A program made the position numbers and the translations under genes. Below the pieces are notes generated by a model. The model saw only the letters and a program-made list of their open reading frames with translations. It was not told the DNA's origin and made no database searches. Below, piece after piece: positions 52,001-60,020 of a stretch of 64,000 nucleotides of DNA. The stretch lies in contig OZ244038.1 of the NCBI GenBank assembly GCA_965215145.1, forward strand, positions 124,001 through 188,000, written 5' to 3'. The stretch's first letter is position 1. Each line of letters begins with the position of its first letter. The DNA comes from G965215145 sp965215145 (lineage in GTDB: Bacteria > Bacteroidota > Rhodothermia > Rhodothermales > JANQRZ01).

Positions 52001-52208
52001 CGTGTTCACGCTGCCGGAAGCGTCCGTGGTACGGGTGTCGCTCTTCGATGTACTCGGGCGCGAGGTGGCTGTGCTAGCGGATCGGGCGTTCGATGCAGGC
52101 TCGCATATCCTAGAGCTTGACGCGGTGCATCGCCCGGCGGGGGTCTACGTGGTCCGCGCCACCGGCGGCGGAGCCGTCACCACGCGCCGCGTGACGGTGC
52201 TCCGATGA
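49074..52208 (+). pseudogene. T9SS-secreted beta-helix protein gene with two frameshifts
   Basis: A 3.1-kb gene for a large secreted protein. The signal peptide (MKFISTCAALALIAMGG) begins at 49074, but a run of seven G (49118-49124) puts it out of frame with the body; eight G would join it as GGDVAAQPATILPQDE. The body runs to about 49905 in that frame, then a second shift (about 49905-49946) moves to the frame that continues to 52208. Contents: repeated TADGGYLAVG-like segments, a right-handed beta-helix stretch (about 50390-51250), helical repeats (about 51380-51900) and a T9SS tail (LAVYPNPVQELAHLVF ... RPAGVYVVRA). The two shifts have opposite sign. Decay, phase variation or sequence error are all possible. 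Confidence 0.8.
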
Positions 52209-53563
52209 GACGGCTCCTCCTCGCGGCGGTCGGGGTGCTCCTGGCGAGCGCCCTGCCGGCCTCCCCCCCTGTTCAGGCGCAGCCGGAGGCGGCGCCGGAC
52301 ACGCTGGCGTGGGAGCAGGTCGGGACGCTCCTCGACATGGACGGGCTCTTCTTCGACGCCGACACGCTCCACGTCGCCGGAATCGGAAACCCGGTCCAAG
52401 TGCTCCGCCCCGGCGATGAGGACTTCTCGCAGGCGTTTCCCTTCAACGTCTTCGCCAAGGATATCATGGTGACCGCTGAGCGCACCAAGTGCCTCCTAGA
52501 GCAGTCCGCCAGTGGGGTCGGCTGCTCAGTTGACGAGTTCCGGACGTGGTACGGGACCCAGGACAAGGCACTGACGCTGCCGGTGGCGACGTCCGAGGGC
52601 GCCCTCCTGCTCGGCACCCGCGGCAACTCCAACGGCGGACGCCTCGCCGCGCGCTCGACCGATGGCGGCGCCACCTGGGAGGAAGTCGGTCTCGGCGACG
52701 GCTTCGCCGGCCTCGGCACCACGACCCTCGTCGTGATCCCGCCCTCGGCCGCGCAGCCCGCCGGCCGCTTCGTCGCCGCCGGCTACGGCGGCCTCGCCTA
52801 CAGCGACGACGACGGCCGCTCCTGGCACCCGACCCCGCTCTACGGCGGCCTCGCCTACGCCGCGTGGTCCTCGGTGCGCATCCCCGCCGGGCCCCACGCC
52901 GGCCGCCTCCTGGCCGTCGTCGAGCGCGGCGCGCCGGGCGGGGAGCCGACGGGCCTCTACCAGAGCGCCGACGGGGCCGAGTGGGCACGGCTCGGGCCGA
53001 TCCCCACCGGCGGTACCTTCAGCACCCGGCTCACAGCGGCCCCAGATGGGGCGGTCTACGCCTATCGCCGCACGAGTCCGGGCGCGCCGGTCTGGCGCTC
53101 GCTCGATGGGGGCCAGACGTGGGAGAATGTCGGCCCGGTGTGGACCGCGTGGCCGGCCGAGGCGCGCGAGATCGTGGCAGGGCCGGACGGGCGGCTGTGG
53201 GCGGCGTGCGGGGGCGGCGGGTTCTCGGGCTACGACGGCGGCGTCTTCCGCACGGTCGAGCGGGTGGTCTCAGCGGCGGGGGGCCCGGGGGGGCCGGGGC
53301 CGCGGGGCGTCAGCCTAGCGGTGTACCCGAACCCGGCCCGGGGCGCGGGGCGGGCGGTGTTGGGGCTGGGAGCGGCGGCCGAGGCACGCCTGGCCGTCTA
53401 CGACGTGCTGGGCCGCGAGGTCGCTGTGCTGGCCGAGCGGGCGTTCGCGGCGGGAGAGCACGAGGTGGCCTTCGAGGCGGCGAGGCTCCCGGCCGGGCTC
53501 TACCTCGTGCAAGTCTCCAGCGAGCACGGTACCTTCTCGGAGCGGTTGACGGTGGTTCGCTAG
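52205..53563 (+). CDS. BNR/sialidase-like beta-propeller protein with T9SS sorting domain
   Basis: A 452-residue secreted protein, signal peptide MRRLLLAAVGVLLASALPAS. BNR-type repeats with Asp-box motifs follow (STDGGATWEEVG, SDDDGRSWHPTP, SADGAEWARLG, SLDGGQTWENVG), as in sialidases and photosynthesis-assembly-like propellers. It ends with a type IX sorting domain (LAVYPNPARGAGRAVL ... VYDVLGREVAVLAE ... LPAGLYLVQV). Its start overlaps the stop of the preceding T9SS gene (ATGA), so they are co-transcribed. No catalytic residues can be assigned. Confidence 0.88.
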   Translation: MRRLLLAAVGVLLASALPASPPVQAQPEAAPDTLAWEQVGTLLDMDGLFFDADTLHVAGIGNPVQVLRPGDEDFSQAFPFNVFAKDIMVTAERTKCLLEQSASGVGCSVDEFRTWYGTQDKALTLPVATSEGALLLGTRGNSNGGRLAARSTDGGATWEEVGLGDGFAGLGTTTLVVIPPSAAQPAGRFVAAGYGGLAYSDDDGRSWHPTPLYGGLAYAAWSSVRIPAGPHAGRLLAVVERGAPGGEPTGLYQSADGAEWARLGPIPTGGTFSTRLTAAPDGAVYAYRRTSPGAPVWRSLDGGQTWENVGPVWTAWPAEAREIVAGPDGRLWAACGGGGFSGYDGGVFRTVERVVSAAGGPGGPGPRGVSLAVYPNPARGAGRAVLGLGAAAEARLAVYDVLGREVAVLAERAFAAGEHEVAFEAARLPAGLYLVQVSSEHGTFSERLTVVR

Positions 53564-53602
53564 GTCATCAGCGCCCCTCTCACTCTGAGCAGCGGGTCCC
53601 TC

Positions 53603-54370
53603 ATGCCCCTCGCTAAAGCATTTGTGTGGGCCGCCGGCCTCGGCACCCGCCTCCGCCCCTACACCCACACGACGCCGAAGCCGCTGCTGGACGTGGCGGG
53701 GCAGCCCATCCTCGACTACATCCTCCGCTACCTCGCCCACGCGGGCGTCGAGGAGGCGACGGTGAACGCGTGGCACCTCGCCGAGCAGTTCGAGGACGTG
53801 CCGGAGCAGGCGACAGCGTTCGGGCTCGACGTGCGGCTCTCGCGGCAGCCGCAGCGGTTCGAGCACGCGGGGGACCTCGCCTTTGCGCGCGACTTCCTCG
53901 ACGGGCTCGAACCGGACGAGCCCTTCCTCGGCTGCAACGGCGACACGCTGTTCTGGCTCGACCCGGCCGTGCTGCGCGAGGCCGCCGAGGCGGTGAGCGC
54001 CGAGGCCCCCGTGCTGCTCCTCGTCCGCGACGCCCCGCCGAACCCGCTCCGCACGGCCGGCGGCCGGCTCGTGGGGATCGGGGACGTGACGTACCTCCCC
54101 GGCGTGGAGCCGAATGAAGGGTGGGACGACTTCGGCGTCAAGCTCTTCCACGCCAGCATCCGCGAGCACCTCCCGTCCGAGCCGCAGACGATGTCGTTCC
54201 ACGGGCATGCCGGGCTCGTCGGGCGGCTGACGGCGGCGGGCAAGCGGGTGCTCGTCCACCCCGTTCGCAGCTTCGACCGCGTCGAGATCGGCACCGTGGC
54301 CGACTACGAGGGGCGAGCGGAGAACGAGCCGTTGCAGGCATTGGCCGAGCGGCTCAGCGCGCTGCCGTAG
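53603..54370 (+). CDS. NDP-sugar nucleotidyltransferase
   Basis: A 255-residue nucleotidyltransferase (NTP_transferase family). The glycine-rich start AFVWAAGLGTRLRPYTHTTPKPLLDVAGQPIL, LGCNGDTLFWLDP with the metal-binding Asp and the end DRVEIGTVADYEG fit MurNAc-1-phosphate uridylyltransferase/MobA-like sugar nucleotidyltransferases. It activates a sugar phosphate, perhaps in peptidoglycan recycling or surface sugars. No partner kinase is in view. Confidence 0.9.
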   Translation: MPLAKAFVWAAGLGTRLRPYTHTTPKPLLDVAGQPILDYILRYLAHAGVEEATVNAWHLAEQFEDVPEQATAFGLDVRLSRQPQRFEHAGDLAFARDFLDGLEPDEPFLGCNGDTLFWLDPAVLREAAEAVSAEAPVLLLVRDAPPNPLRTAGGRLVGIGDVTYLPGVEPNEGWDDFGVKLFHASIREHLPSEPQTMSFHGHAGLVGRLTAAGKRVLVHPVRSFDRVEIGTVADYEGRAENEPLQALAERLSALP

Positions 54371-54388
54371 CCGGCACGGCCGAGTCGC

Positions 54389-55348
54389 TCAGCGCGTGAG
54401 CTCCGCCCGGTTCAGTTCGACCTCCTCAAGGAGCTCCTGCGCGTGCGGCGCGCTCGGCCCTCCTTCCTCCACCACCTCGCGTAGCGCCGCCTCGGCTGCG
54501 TCCAGTTCGCCGCGGTACAGGTGGATGCGGCCGGTGAGGTAGCGCGCCTCCAGCACGAGCGCTGAGTGGGGCTCTCCACGTTCGGCCGCCTCTTCGAGCA
54601 GCCGCAGCGCCGTGTCGAGCGCGGCGGGGTCGTAGCGGGGGAAGAGCCCGAGCGTGGAGGAGCGCCCCTCGTCGAGCGTGGCGAGCGCCTCCGCGTACCG
54701 ATCCGCCACGGGATCAGGCGTGCCCGACTCCCCCCGCACCGCGAACGCTCGGTACGTCTTCGGCAGATCGTCCAGCGCAGCGAGCTCGTGACTCAGCGGA
54801 CGCCCCATCTCCCCCGCCGCGAAGAGCGCCCCGTAGAGCACGGCGCAGAGGAGCGATGCCGCCACCGCCAGCCGGGCGAAGCGGACGCGGCGCATCCTCG
54901 GAACGGCCTCCCGGTCCGCCGCTCTCGGCCGTCCTGCGAAGCCGAGCGGCTGCGCCGGGGCCTCGGGGAGGGAACGGCCGGTGAGCGCTTCGAGGTGCTC
55001 ACCGAACGGCGGCAGCGCGTCCTCGATCTCCGAAAGCCGATCCTGCAGGCGGCCGTAGGCCCGCGCGAGCTCCGGGTCGGTGGCCGTCGCCGCCCTGACC
55101 CGTTGCTCCAACTCGCGGGCGCGGCGCGAGGGGATCGGGTCGAGCCGGGTGGCGAGGTAATCGGCGAGGGCCTCCGGGGTCAACGTGCTTCCCCGATCGG
55201 CGGCTGCGGCCGTCAGCGCGCGGAGCCGCCGGCCTTCGTCGCGGAGGTCGGCCGCCTCTGGGTGCTCGGTGAGGTAAGCGTCGGCCTCCGCGCGCTCGGC
55301 GGTGGGGAGGTCATCGTAGAGGAGCAGGTTGAGTTCTGTCGAGGTCAT
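54389..55348 (-). CDS. Probable membrane-anchored anti-sigma-like regulator with TPR-like end
   Basis: A 319-residue protein: an N-terminal helical part (LNLLLYDDLPTAERAEADAYLTEHPEA) of the kind seen in anti-sigma factors but without zinc ligands, one membrane segment near residue 165 (FARLAVAASLLCAVLYGALFAAG), and a C-terminal helical region resembling TPRs (ALDTALRLLEEAAERGE, LTGRIHLYRGELDAAEAALREV). Same strand as and downstream of the sigma factor gene, so likely its regulator. The start at 55348 is preferred; a TTG 24 bases earlier is possible. Assignment by context. Confidence 0.6.
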   Translation of the reverse strand: MTSTELNLLLYDDLPTAERAEADAYLTEHPEAADLRDEGRRLRALTAAAADRGSTLTPEALADYLATRLDPIPSRRARELEQRVRAATATDPELARAYGRLQDRLSEIEDALPPFGEHLEALTGRSLPEAPAQPLGFAGRPRAADREAVPRMRRVRFARLAVAASLLCAVLYGALFAAGEMGRPLSHELAALDDLPKTYRAFAVRGESGTPDPVADRYAEALATLDEGRSSTLGLFPRYDPAALDTALRLLEEAAERGEPHSALVLEARYLTGRIHLYRGELDAAEAALREVVEEGGPSAPHAQELLEEVELNRAELTR

Positions 55349-55530
55349 TGCGAGGGGAAGCGGGGCGCTCAAGAGTGCCCGGCCTCGCCAGGGGTGAATG
55401 AGATTGTCGGGGCGATAGACACCGCGGCCTCGGAGGTGTAACCCGCGAAACGACGGGACGCCATGAAAGCGGTTACAGTTGACGCCGTGTTCACAATCCG
55501 TTCAAGAGTGCGTCGGGCACGAGGGGGCGC

Positions 55531-56187
55531 TCAGCCGCGGGTCTCACGTTCCAGGAATTCGATCAGCGCGGGGTCGCCGCGCAGCTTTGCCAGCGCCTTG
55601 CTGACGTAGGTGCGGACCACGGCCTGGGTCTTCCCTACCTCCTCCGCGATCTCCTCGTACTCCCGCCCCTCCAGGAGCCGCATCCGTGCGACGCCGCGGA
55701 GCGAATCCGGCAGCGCGTTCACCGCCGCTAGCAGCACGTACCGAAGCACACGACGGTCATGGGCCGCCGTGGGGTCCACCGTCTCAGCCGCGGCCTCGGG
55801 CACCACGTCGGGGTCGAGCTCGACGGCGCGGGACCGGCTCCGGCTACGGACGAAGTTGACGAAGGTGTGCTTGCAGACGACGCTGACGAAGTTCACGAAT
55901 CGCTCTGGATGCTCGATCTCGTCGAAGTGCTCTCGGGCGCGGCGGTACGCGTCGCCGATGGGCTTCTCGATGTCGGCCGGGTTCAGCGCCCGCTCGCGGA
56001 GGAACTTCGTGATGAAGTATCGGCGGGAGTAGACGAAGAGCCACAGCTCCACCGTCTGGAGGTCCCGGTCGCTTCGGGTCTGGCGCCACCGGAGGAACGC
56101 CTCGTTGGCCCGGTCGAAGTCGTCGACGTCGAAGGGGAGGTACGCCTTGACCTCGTCGAGCGAGCGCGAGAGGGCCTTGAGCGTCAT
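55531..56187 (-). CDS. ECF-like RNA polymerase sigma factor
   Basis: A 218-residue sigma-70-like protein. Region 2 (about residues 25-115) includes WLFVYSRRYFITKFLRERAL and HPERFVNFVSVVCKHTFVNFVRSR; region 4 is NALPDSLRGVARMRLLEGREYEEIAEEVGKTQAVVRTYVSKALAKLRG, with a clear HTH. It directs RNA polymerase to stress or envelope promoters. The adjacent gene encodes a membrane protein with anti-sigma traits. Slightly longer than typical ECF factors because of an N-terminal extension. Confidence 0.85.
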   Translation of the reverse strand: MTLKALSRSLDEVKAYLPFDVDDFDRANEAFLRWRQTRSDRDLQTVELWLFVYSRRYFITKFLRERALNPADIEKPIGDAYRRAREHFDEIEHPERFVNFVSVVCKHTFVNFVRSRSRSRAVELDPDVVPEAAAETVDPTAAHDRRVLRYVLLAAVNALPDSLRGVARMRLLEGREYEEIAEEVGKTQAVVRTYVSKALAKLRGDPALIEFLERETRG

Positions 56188-56459
56188 GGGCGGCCGGCAG
56201 CGGGGACAGCGGCGAAGATACGGAACGGCCGCTGAGCAGCCCTGTTAGAGCAGCCGTTCGGAGCGCGGGGCCGAGCCGCGTGGCGACCAAGGAGGCGACG
56301 TCGCCGGGGGGCTTCGCCCGAATTTAGCTTTCTCGGCCTCCGGGCACCCCGTAGCTTTTCCGGCTCTGCCGCAGCGCCCTGCTTCCGCCTCCGGCGCGGC
56401 GTGGTTTCTCCCGGCGAGGAGATGGCTCCCCGTCGCCTCGCCGCTTTCTCCCGATACGC

Positions 56460-56903
56460 ATGGACATCAACAGCTTCAAGACCGCCAGCGCCCGGCCTGC
56501 CGAGGTCCAGCGCCAGTGGCACCTCGTCGACGCCGACGGCGAGGTCGTCGGCCGCCTTGCCTCGCGGATCGCTGCCGTGCTGCGCGGCAAGCACAAGCCG
56601 AGCTACACCCCCCACGTCGACACCGGCGACTTCGTCGTCGTGGTCAACGCCGACCGCGCGCGGTTCACGGGGAAGAAGGAGATCGACAAGACCTACTTCA
56701 GCCACAGCGGCTACCCCGGCGGCACCACGTTCCGCACGCCCGCCGAGATGCGCGAGCGCAAGCCGACGTTCCTCATCGAGAACGCCGTCAAGGGGATGCT
56801 TCCGAAGAACAAGCTCGGCCGGCAGATGCTCACCAAGCTCAAGGTCTACGCCGGCTCGGAGCACCCCCACGAGGCCCAGCAGCCCCAGCCCCTCGACCTC
56901 TAA
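56460..56903 (+). CDS. rplM: 50S ribosomal protein L13
   Basis: A 147-residue L13: WHLVDADGEVVGRLASRIAAVLRGKHKPSYTPHVDTGDFVVVVNA, KTYFSHSGYPGGTTF, and the signature VKGMLPKNKLGRQMLTKLKVYAGSEHPH. First gene of rplM-rpsI-rpsB-tsf. The 272 bases upstream contain two TAGCTTT-like boxes, possible promoter elements. Confidence 0.98.
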   Translation: MDINSFKTASARPAEVQRQWHLVDADGEVVGRLASRIAAVLRGKHKPSYTPHVDTGDFVVVVNADRARFTGKKEIDKTYFSHSGYPGGTTFRTPAEMRERKPTFLIENAVKGMLPKNKLGRQMLTKLKVYAGSEHPHEAQQPQPLDL

Positions 56904-56949
56904 AACGCCTCGGCGCCGGACGCCGAACGCCAAAACGCCGAACCCCCTC

Positions 56950-57342
56950 ATGGCTCTCACGCAGTTCCAGGCCGTCGGCCGCCGCAAGACCTCCGTGGCG
57001 CGGGTGTACCTCCGCCCCGGCTCCGGCCAAGTCACCGTCAACAAGCGGCCCCTCGAACAGTACCTCCCGACGGAGGTCCGCCAGCGCGCCCTCCGCCGCC
57101 CCCTCGCCGTCACCGACCTCGCCGGGCAGTTCGACGTCGTCATCAACGCGAAGGGCGGCGGCCTCACCGGCCAAGCCGAGGCCGCCCAGCTCGGCATCGC
57201 CCGCGCCCTCGTCGAGTACAACGCGGAGCTCCGCAAGCCGCTTCGCGACGCTGGCCTGCTGACGCGCGACCCCCGGATGGTCGAGCGCAAGAAGTACGGC
57301 CAGCCCAAGGCCCGCAAGAAGTTCCAGTTCTCGAAGCGGTAG
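56950..57342 (+). CDS. rpsI: 30S ribosomal protein S9
   Basis: A 130-residue S9: AVGRRKTSVARVYLRPGSGQVTVNKRPLEQY, AKGGGLTGQAEAAQLGIARALVEYN and the C-terminal tail RMVERKKYGQPKARKKFQFSKR that reaches the ribosomal P site (SKR end conserved). Follows rplM after 46 bases. Confidence 0.98.
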   Translation: MALTQFQAVGRRKTSVARVYLRPGSGQVTVNKRPLEQYLPTEVRQRALRRPLAVTDLAGQFDVVINAKGGGLTGQAEAAQLGIARALVEYNAELRKPLRDAGLLTRDPRMVERKKYGQPKARKKFQFSKR

Positions 57343-57350
57343 GGAGTCGT

Positions 57351-57405
57351 GAGTTCTGAGTTGTGGGTCCTGAGCAGGTGACTCAAAGCTCAAAACGCAC
57401 AACTC
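57351..57405. repeat. Intergenic inverted repeat after rpsI
   Basis: GAGTTCTGAGTTGTGGGTCC and following bases pair loosely (about 17 of 27) with AAAACGCACAACTC. Similar in wording to the repeat between the two tRNA genes at 32739. Confidence 0.5.
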
Positions 57406-57521
57406 GATACTGCGCTCATCCCTCACCCCGCCCGATGCGCCGGCGGGTGTCCCGGTTGGCCCTTCTAGCCGCCAGGATCGCCGCGCGCAGATGACGGTGG
57501 GGGTGGACCCAACCCGACCCT

Positions 57522-58301
57522 ATGCCCCGTCTCCAGATCGAACAGCTGCTCCGCGCCGGCGCCCACTTCGGGCACCTCACCAGCCGGTGGAACCCGAAGA
57601 TGGCCCCGTACATCTTCATGGACCGCAACGGCATCCACATCATCGACCTCAAGCAGAGCCAGGCGATGATGGAGGAGGCCGCCGACGCCGCCGCGCGGAT
57701 CGCCGGCCGCGGCCGGAACGTCCTCTTCGTCGGCACTAAGAAGCAGGCGCAGGAGATCGTCCGCCGCGAGGCCGAGCGCGCCGGGATGCCCTACGTCACC
57801 GAGCGCTGGCTCGGCGGGATGCTCACGAACTTCCAGACGATCCGCCGATCGATCCGCCGGATGGAGGACCTCAAGCGGCAGGAGGAGGACGGCACGACGG
57901 CGCAGCTCAAGAAGAAGGAGCGGCTCATGCGCCGCCGCGAGCTCGAGAAGCTCGAAAAAACCCTCGGCGGCATCGCCGACATGGGCCGGCTGCCGGGCGC
58001 GCTCTTCGTCGTCGACACCAACCGCGAGCACATCGCCGTGGACGAGGCGCGGAAGCTGGACATCCCCGTCATCGCCATGCTCGACACGAACTGCGACCCC
58101 GACCTCGTGGACTTCGGCGTGCCGGCCAACGACGACGCCATGCGCTCGATCGAGCTCGTGACCGCCGCCGTCGCCGACGCCATCGCCGAGGGCTCCCGCG
58201 CCAGCGAGATCGAGCGCGACGCCGTGAAGGCGGAGGCCGAGACGCGGCAGGCCGAGGCCGAGCAGATCGCCGAGGAGGAGGCCGAGGCCGCCGAAGGCTG
58301 A
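57522..58301 (+). CDS. rpsB: 30S ribosomal protein S2
   Basis: A 259-residue S2: LLRAGAHFGHLTSRWNPKMAPYIF, YVTERWLGGMLTNFQTIRRS, PGALFVVDTNREHIAVDEARKLDIPVIAMLDTNCDPDLVD, with a C-terminal Glu/Ala-rich tail (EAETRQAEAEQIAEEEAEAAEG). Followed by tsf as in most bacteria; the 109-base gap holds a G/C-rich stem that could attenuate. Confidence 0.98.
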   Translation: MPRLQIEQLLRAGAHFGHLTSRWNPKMAPYIFMDRNGIHIIDLKQSQAMMEEAADAAARIAGRGRNVLFVGTKKQAQEIVRREAERAGMPYVTERWLGGMLTNFQTIRRSIRRMEDLKRQEEDGTTAQLKKKERLMRRRELEKLEKTLGGIADMGRLPGALFVVDTNREHIAVDEARKLDIPVIAMLDTNCDPDLVDFGVPANDDAMRSIELVTAAVADAIAEGSRASEIERDAVKAEAETRQAEAEQIAEEEAEAAEG

Positions 58302-58410
58302 TTTAGGAGGGCAGGAGCGGAAGAGCCGAAGAGCGGGGGGGACCCAGCTCCCTCGCCTTCCTTCCCCTCCACCCCCTCCACCCTCTCTTTACCCTAAGCC
58401 CCACCCCAGA

Positions 58411-59256
58411 ATGAGCACCGCCACGATCACCGCCGCCGACGTCAAGCGCCTCCGCGAGTCGACCGGCGTCGGGATGATGGACTGCAAGAAGGCCCTCGTC
58501 GAGGCCGACGGCGACTTCGACGCCGCCGTCGAGATCCTCCGCAAGAAGGGCCAGAAGGTCGCCGCCAAGCGCGCCGACCGCGAGGCCACCGAGGGCGCCA
58601 TCGCCGCCGCCTCCACCGACGACGACCGCGTGGGCGTCCTCGTCGAGGTCAACTCCGAGACCGACTTCGTCGCGCGGAACGAGCAGTTCGTCACCTTCGC
58701 CGACAAGGTCGCCGCGCTCGCGCTGAAGGAGCGCCCCGCCGACCGCGACGCCTTCCTCGCCCTCGACTTCGAGGACGGCCGCACGCTCGCGGAGAGCGTG
58801 ACCGAGATGACCGGGAAGATCGGGGAGAAGATCGACGTCCGCCGCGTCGCCGTGATCGAGGCCGCCGCCGGCAACCGCGTCGTGACCTACATCCACCCCG
58901 GCGCCAAGCTCGGCGTGATGGTCGAGATGGAGGGCGACGGCGACAGCGCCGCCGAGGCCGGCCGCGACGTGGCGATGCAGGCCGCCGCGATGAACCCCGT
59001 CGCCGGCACGCGCGACGAGGTCCCCGAGGAGGTCAAGCAGAAGGAGCTCGAGATCGGCCGCGAGGCCGCCAAGAACGAGGGCAAGCCCGAGCACATCCTC
59101 GACCGGATCGCGCAGGGCAAGCTGGAGCGGTTCTACAAGGACAACGTGCTTACCGAGCAGCCCTTCGTCAAGGACTCCTCGCAGACCGTCCGCGAGATGC
59201 TCGACGCCAAGGGCACGGCGCTCGTCCGGTTCGTCCGGTTCGCCCTCGGCGCCTGA
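58411..59256 (+). CDS. tsf: Elongation factor Ts
   Basis: A 281-residue EF-Ts, the nucleotide exchange factor for EF-Tu. The N-terminal UBA-like module (VKRLRESTGVGMMDCKKALVEADGD) and the EF-Tu contact (VEVNSETDFVARNEQFVTF) are clear; the C-terminal part has the signature LERFYKDNVLTEQPFVKD. Last gene of the ribosomal set; a stem-loop follows at 59282. Confidence 0.98.
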   Translation: MSTATITAADVKRLRESTGVGMMDCKKALVEADGDFDAAVEILRKKGQKVAAKRADREATEGAIAAASTDDDRVGVLVEVNSETDFVARNEQFVTFADKVAALALKERPADRDAFLALDFEDGRTLAESVTEMTGKIGEKIDVRRVAVIEAAAGNRVVTYIHPGAKLGVMVEMEGDGDSAAEAGRDVAMQAAAMNPVAGTRDEVPEEVKQKELEIGREAAKNEGKPEHILDRIAQGKLERFYKDNVLTEQPFVKDSSQTVREMLDAKGTALVRFVRFALGA

Positions 59257-59281
59257 ACGCCCGAGCCATCCGCTGAACGTC

Positions 59282-59312
59282 CGTAGGGGCGGGTTTCAGA
59301 CCCGCCCTTACG
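59282..59312. terminator. Stem-loop downstream of tsf
   Basis: CGTAGGGGCGGGT pairs with ACCCGCCCTTACG (one G-T) across a TTCAG loop. It is 25 bases after the tsf stop; a likely terminator, with the form of a short dispersed repeat. Confidence 0.6.
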
Positions 59313-59441
59313 TGTATCCCCCCGCCGCGTCCGGATTACGCGCTCCTAATCTCGTTTTGGGCGGAGCGCAGAAATAATCTAGGCCGAGGTTGCACTAGAC
59401 AATCTCGCGCGTCTGTAGGTCTCCACCACATCCAGAGACCT

Positions 59442-59927
59442 ATGTCAAGGCACGAGGAAGGGCGCCTGCCGATCACTTACGCCCTAGCAGTGTTGGAGGG
59501 CCATCTTCAGAGCATCCGCACCGTTAGTGACTGGGCCGACTTACACGGTTACTCCCGAGAGGCGTTTTCGCGCCTCATCAAAAACCATTATGGCCGGACG
59601 CCGACGGAGCTCATTAAGGCTGAACGGCTCCGCGCAGCCCAAAACGCTCTGGCAAAAGCACGGAAGCCGAAGTTCTTCGCTGTAGCGAGACAGATCGGGC
59701 TCCGGGACGAGAAGGCTCTCAACTCATTCGTCAAGACCCATACTGGGCTGTCTCCCCGCGCCTGGCGCGCTCAAATGCTGAAGGAACTAGACACGAGAAG
59801 AAAGGGGGGGGGGGGGGTTAAGATGAGTTCAGAGAGCGAACATCAAGGCCGCAAGGTTGGGAGTGCAGAACAGGTCACGCCTGTGGGAGTTATGTCACAT
59901 TCATGGGAGCGACGCTTCTTGATCTGA
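59442..59927 (+). CDS. AraC-type HTH protein containing a run of 14 G
   Basis: A 161-residue protein. Residues ~15-115 resemble the double HTH of AraC regulators (LQSIRTVSDWADLHGYSREAFSRLIKNHYGRTPTELIKAERLRAAQ, then FFAVARQIGLRDEKALNSFVKTHTGLSPRAWR). There is no ligand-binding domain. Just after it 14 G encode Lys-Gly-Gly-Gly-Gly-Val, and the present frame continues 35 more residues of unclear value; one G fewer or more would stop the protein within three codons of the tract. It marks the start of a lower-GC block (about 59.4-61.2 kb). Confidence 0.75.
   Translation: MSRHEEGRLPITYALAVLEGHLQSIRTVSDWADLHGYSREAFSRLIKNHYGRTPTELIKAERLRAAQNALAKARKPKFFAVARQIGLRDEKALNSFVKTHTGLSPRAWRAQMLKELDTRRKGGGGVKMSSESEHQGRKVGSAEQVTPVGVMSHSWERRFLI
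59804..59817. repeat. Homopolymeric G14 tract
   Basis: Fourteen consecutive G inside the HTH gene near its end. Tracts of this length slip easily; with 13 or 15 G the frame closes immediately after. The C-terminal tail is therefore switchable, if the count is correct. Confidence 0.9.
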
Positions 59928-60020
59928 CCCGAAACGTAGGGGACCTTCGGGTGCGGCGCCGTGAGCGGCGTCCTTGCGGTCTAACGCCGCAATCAACCCA
60001 CCCAACCCATGAGGTTATCC

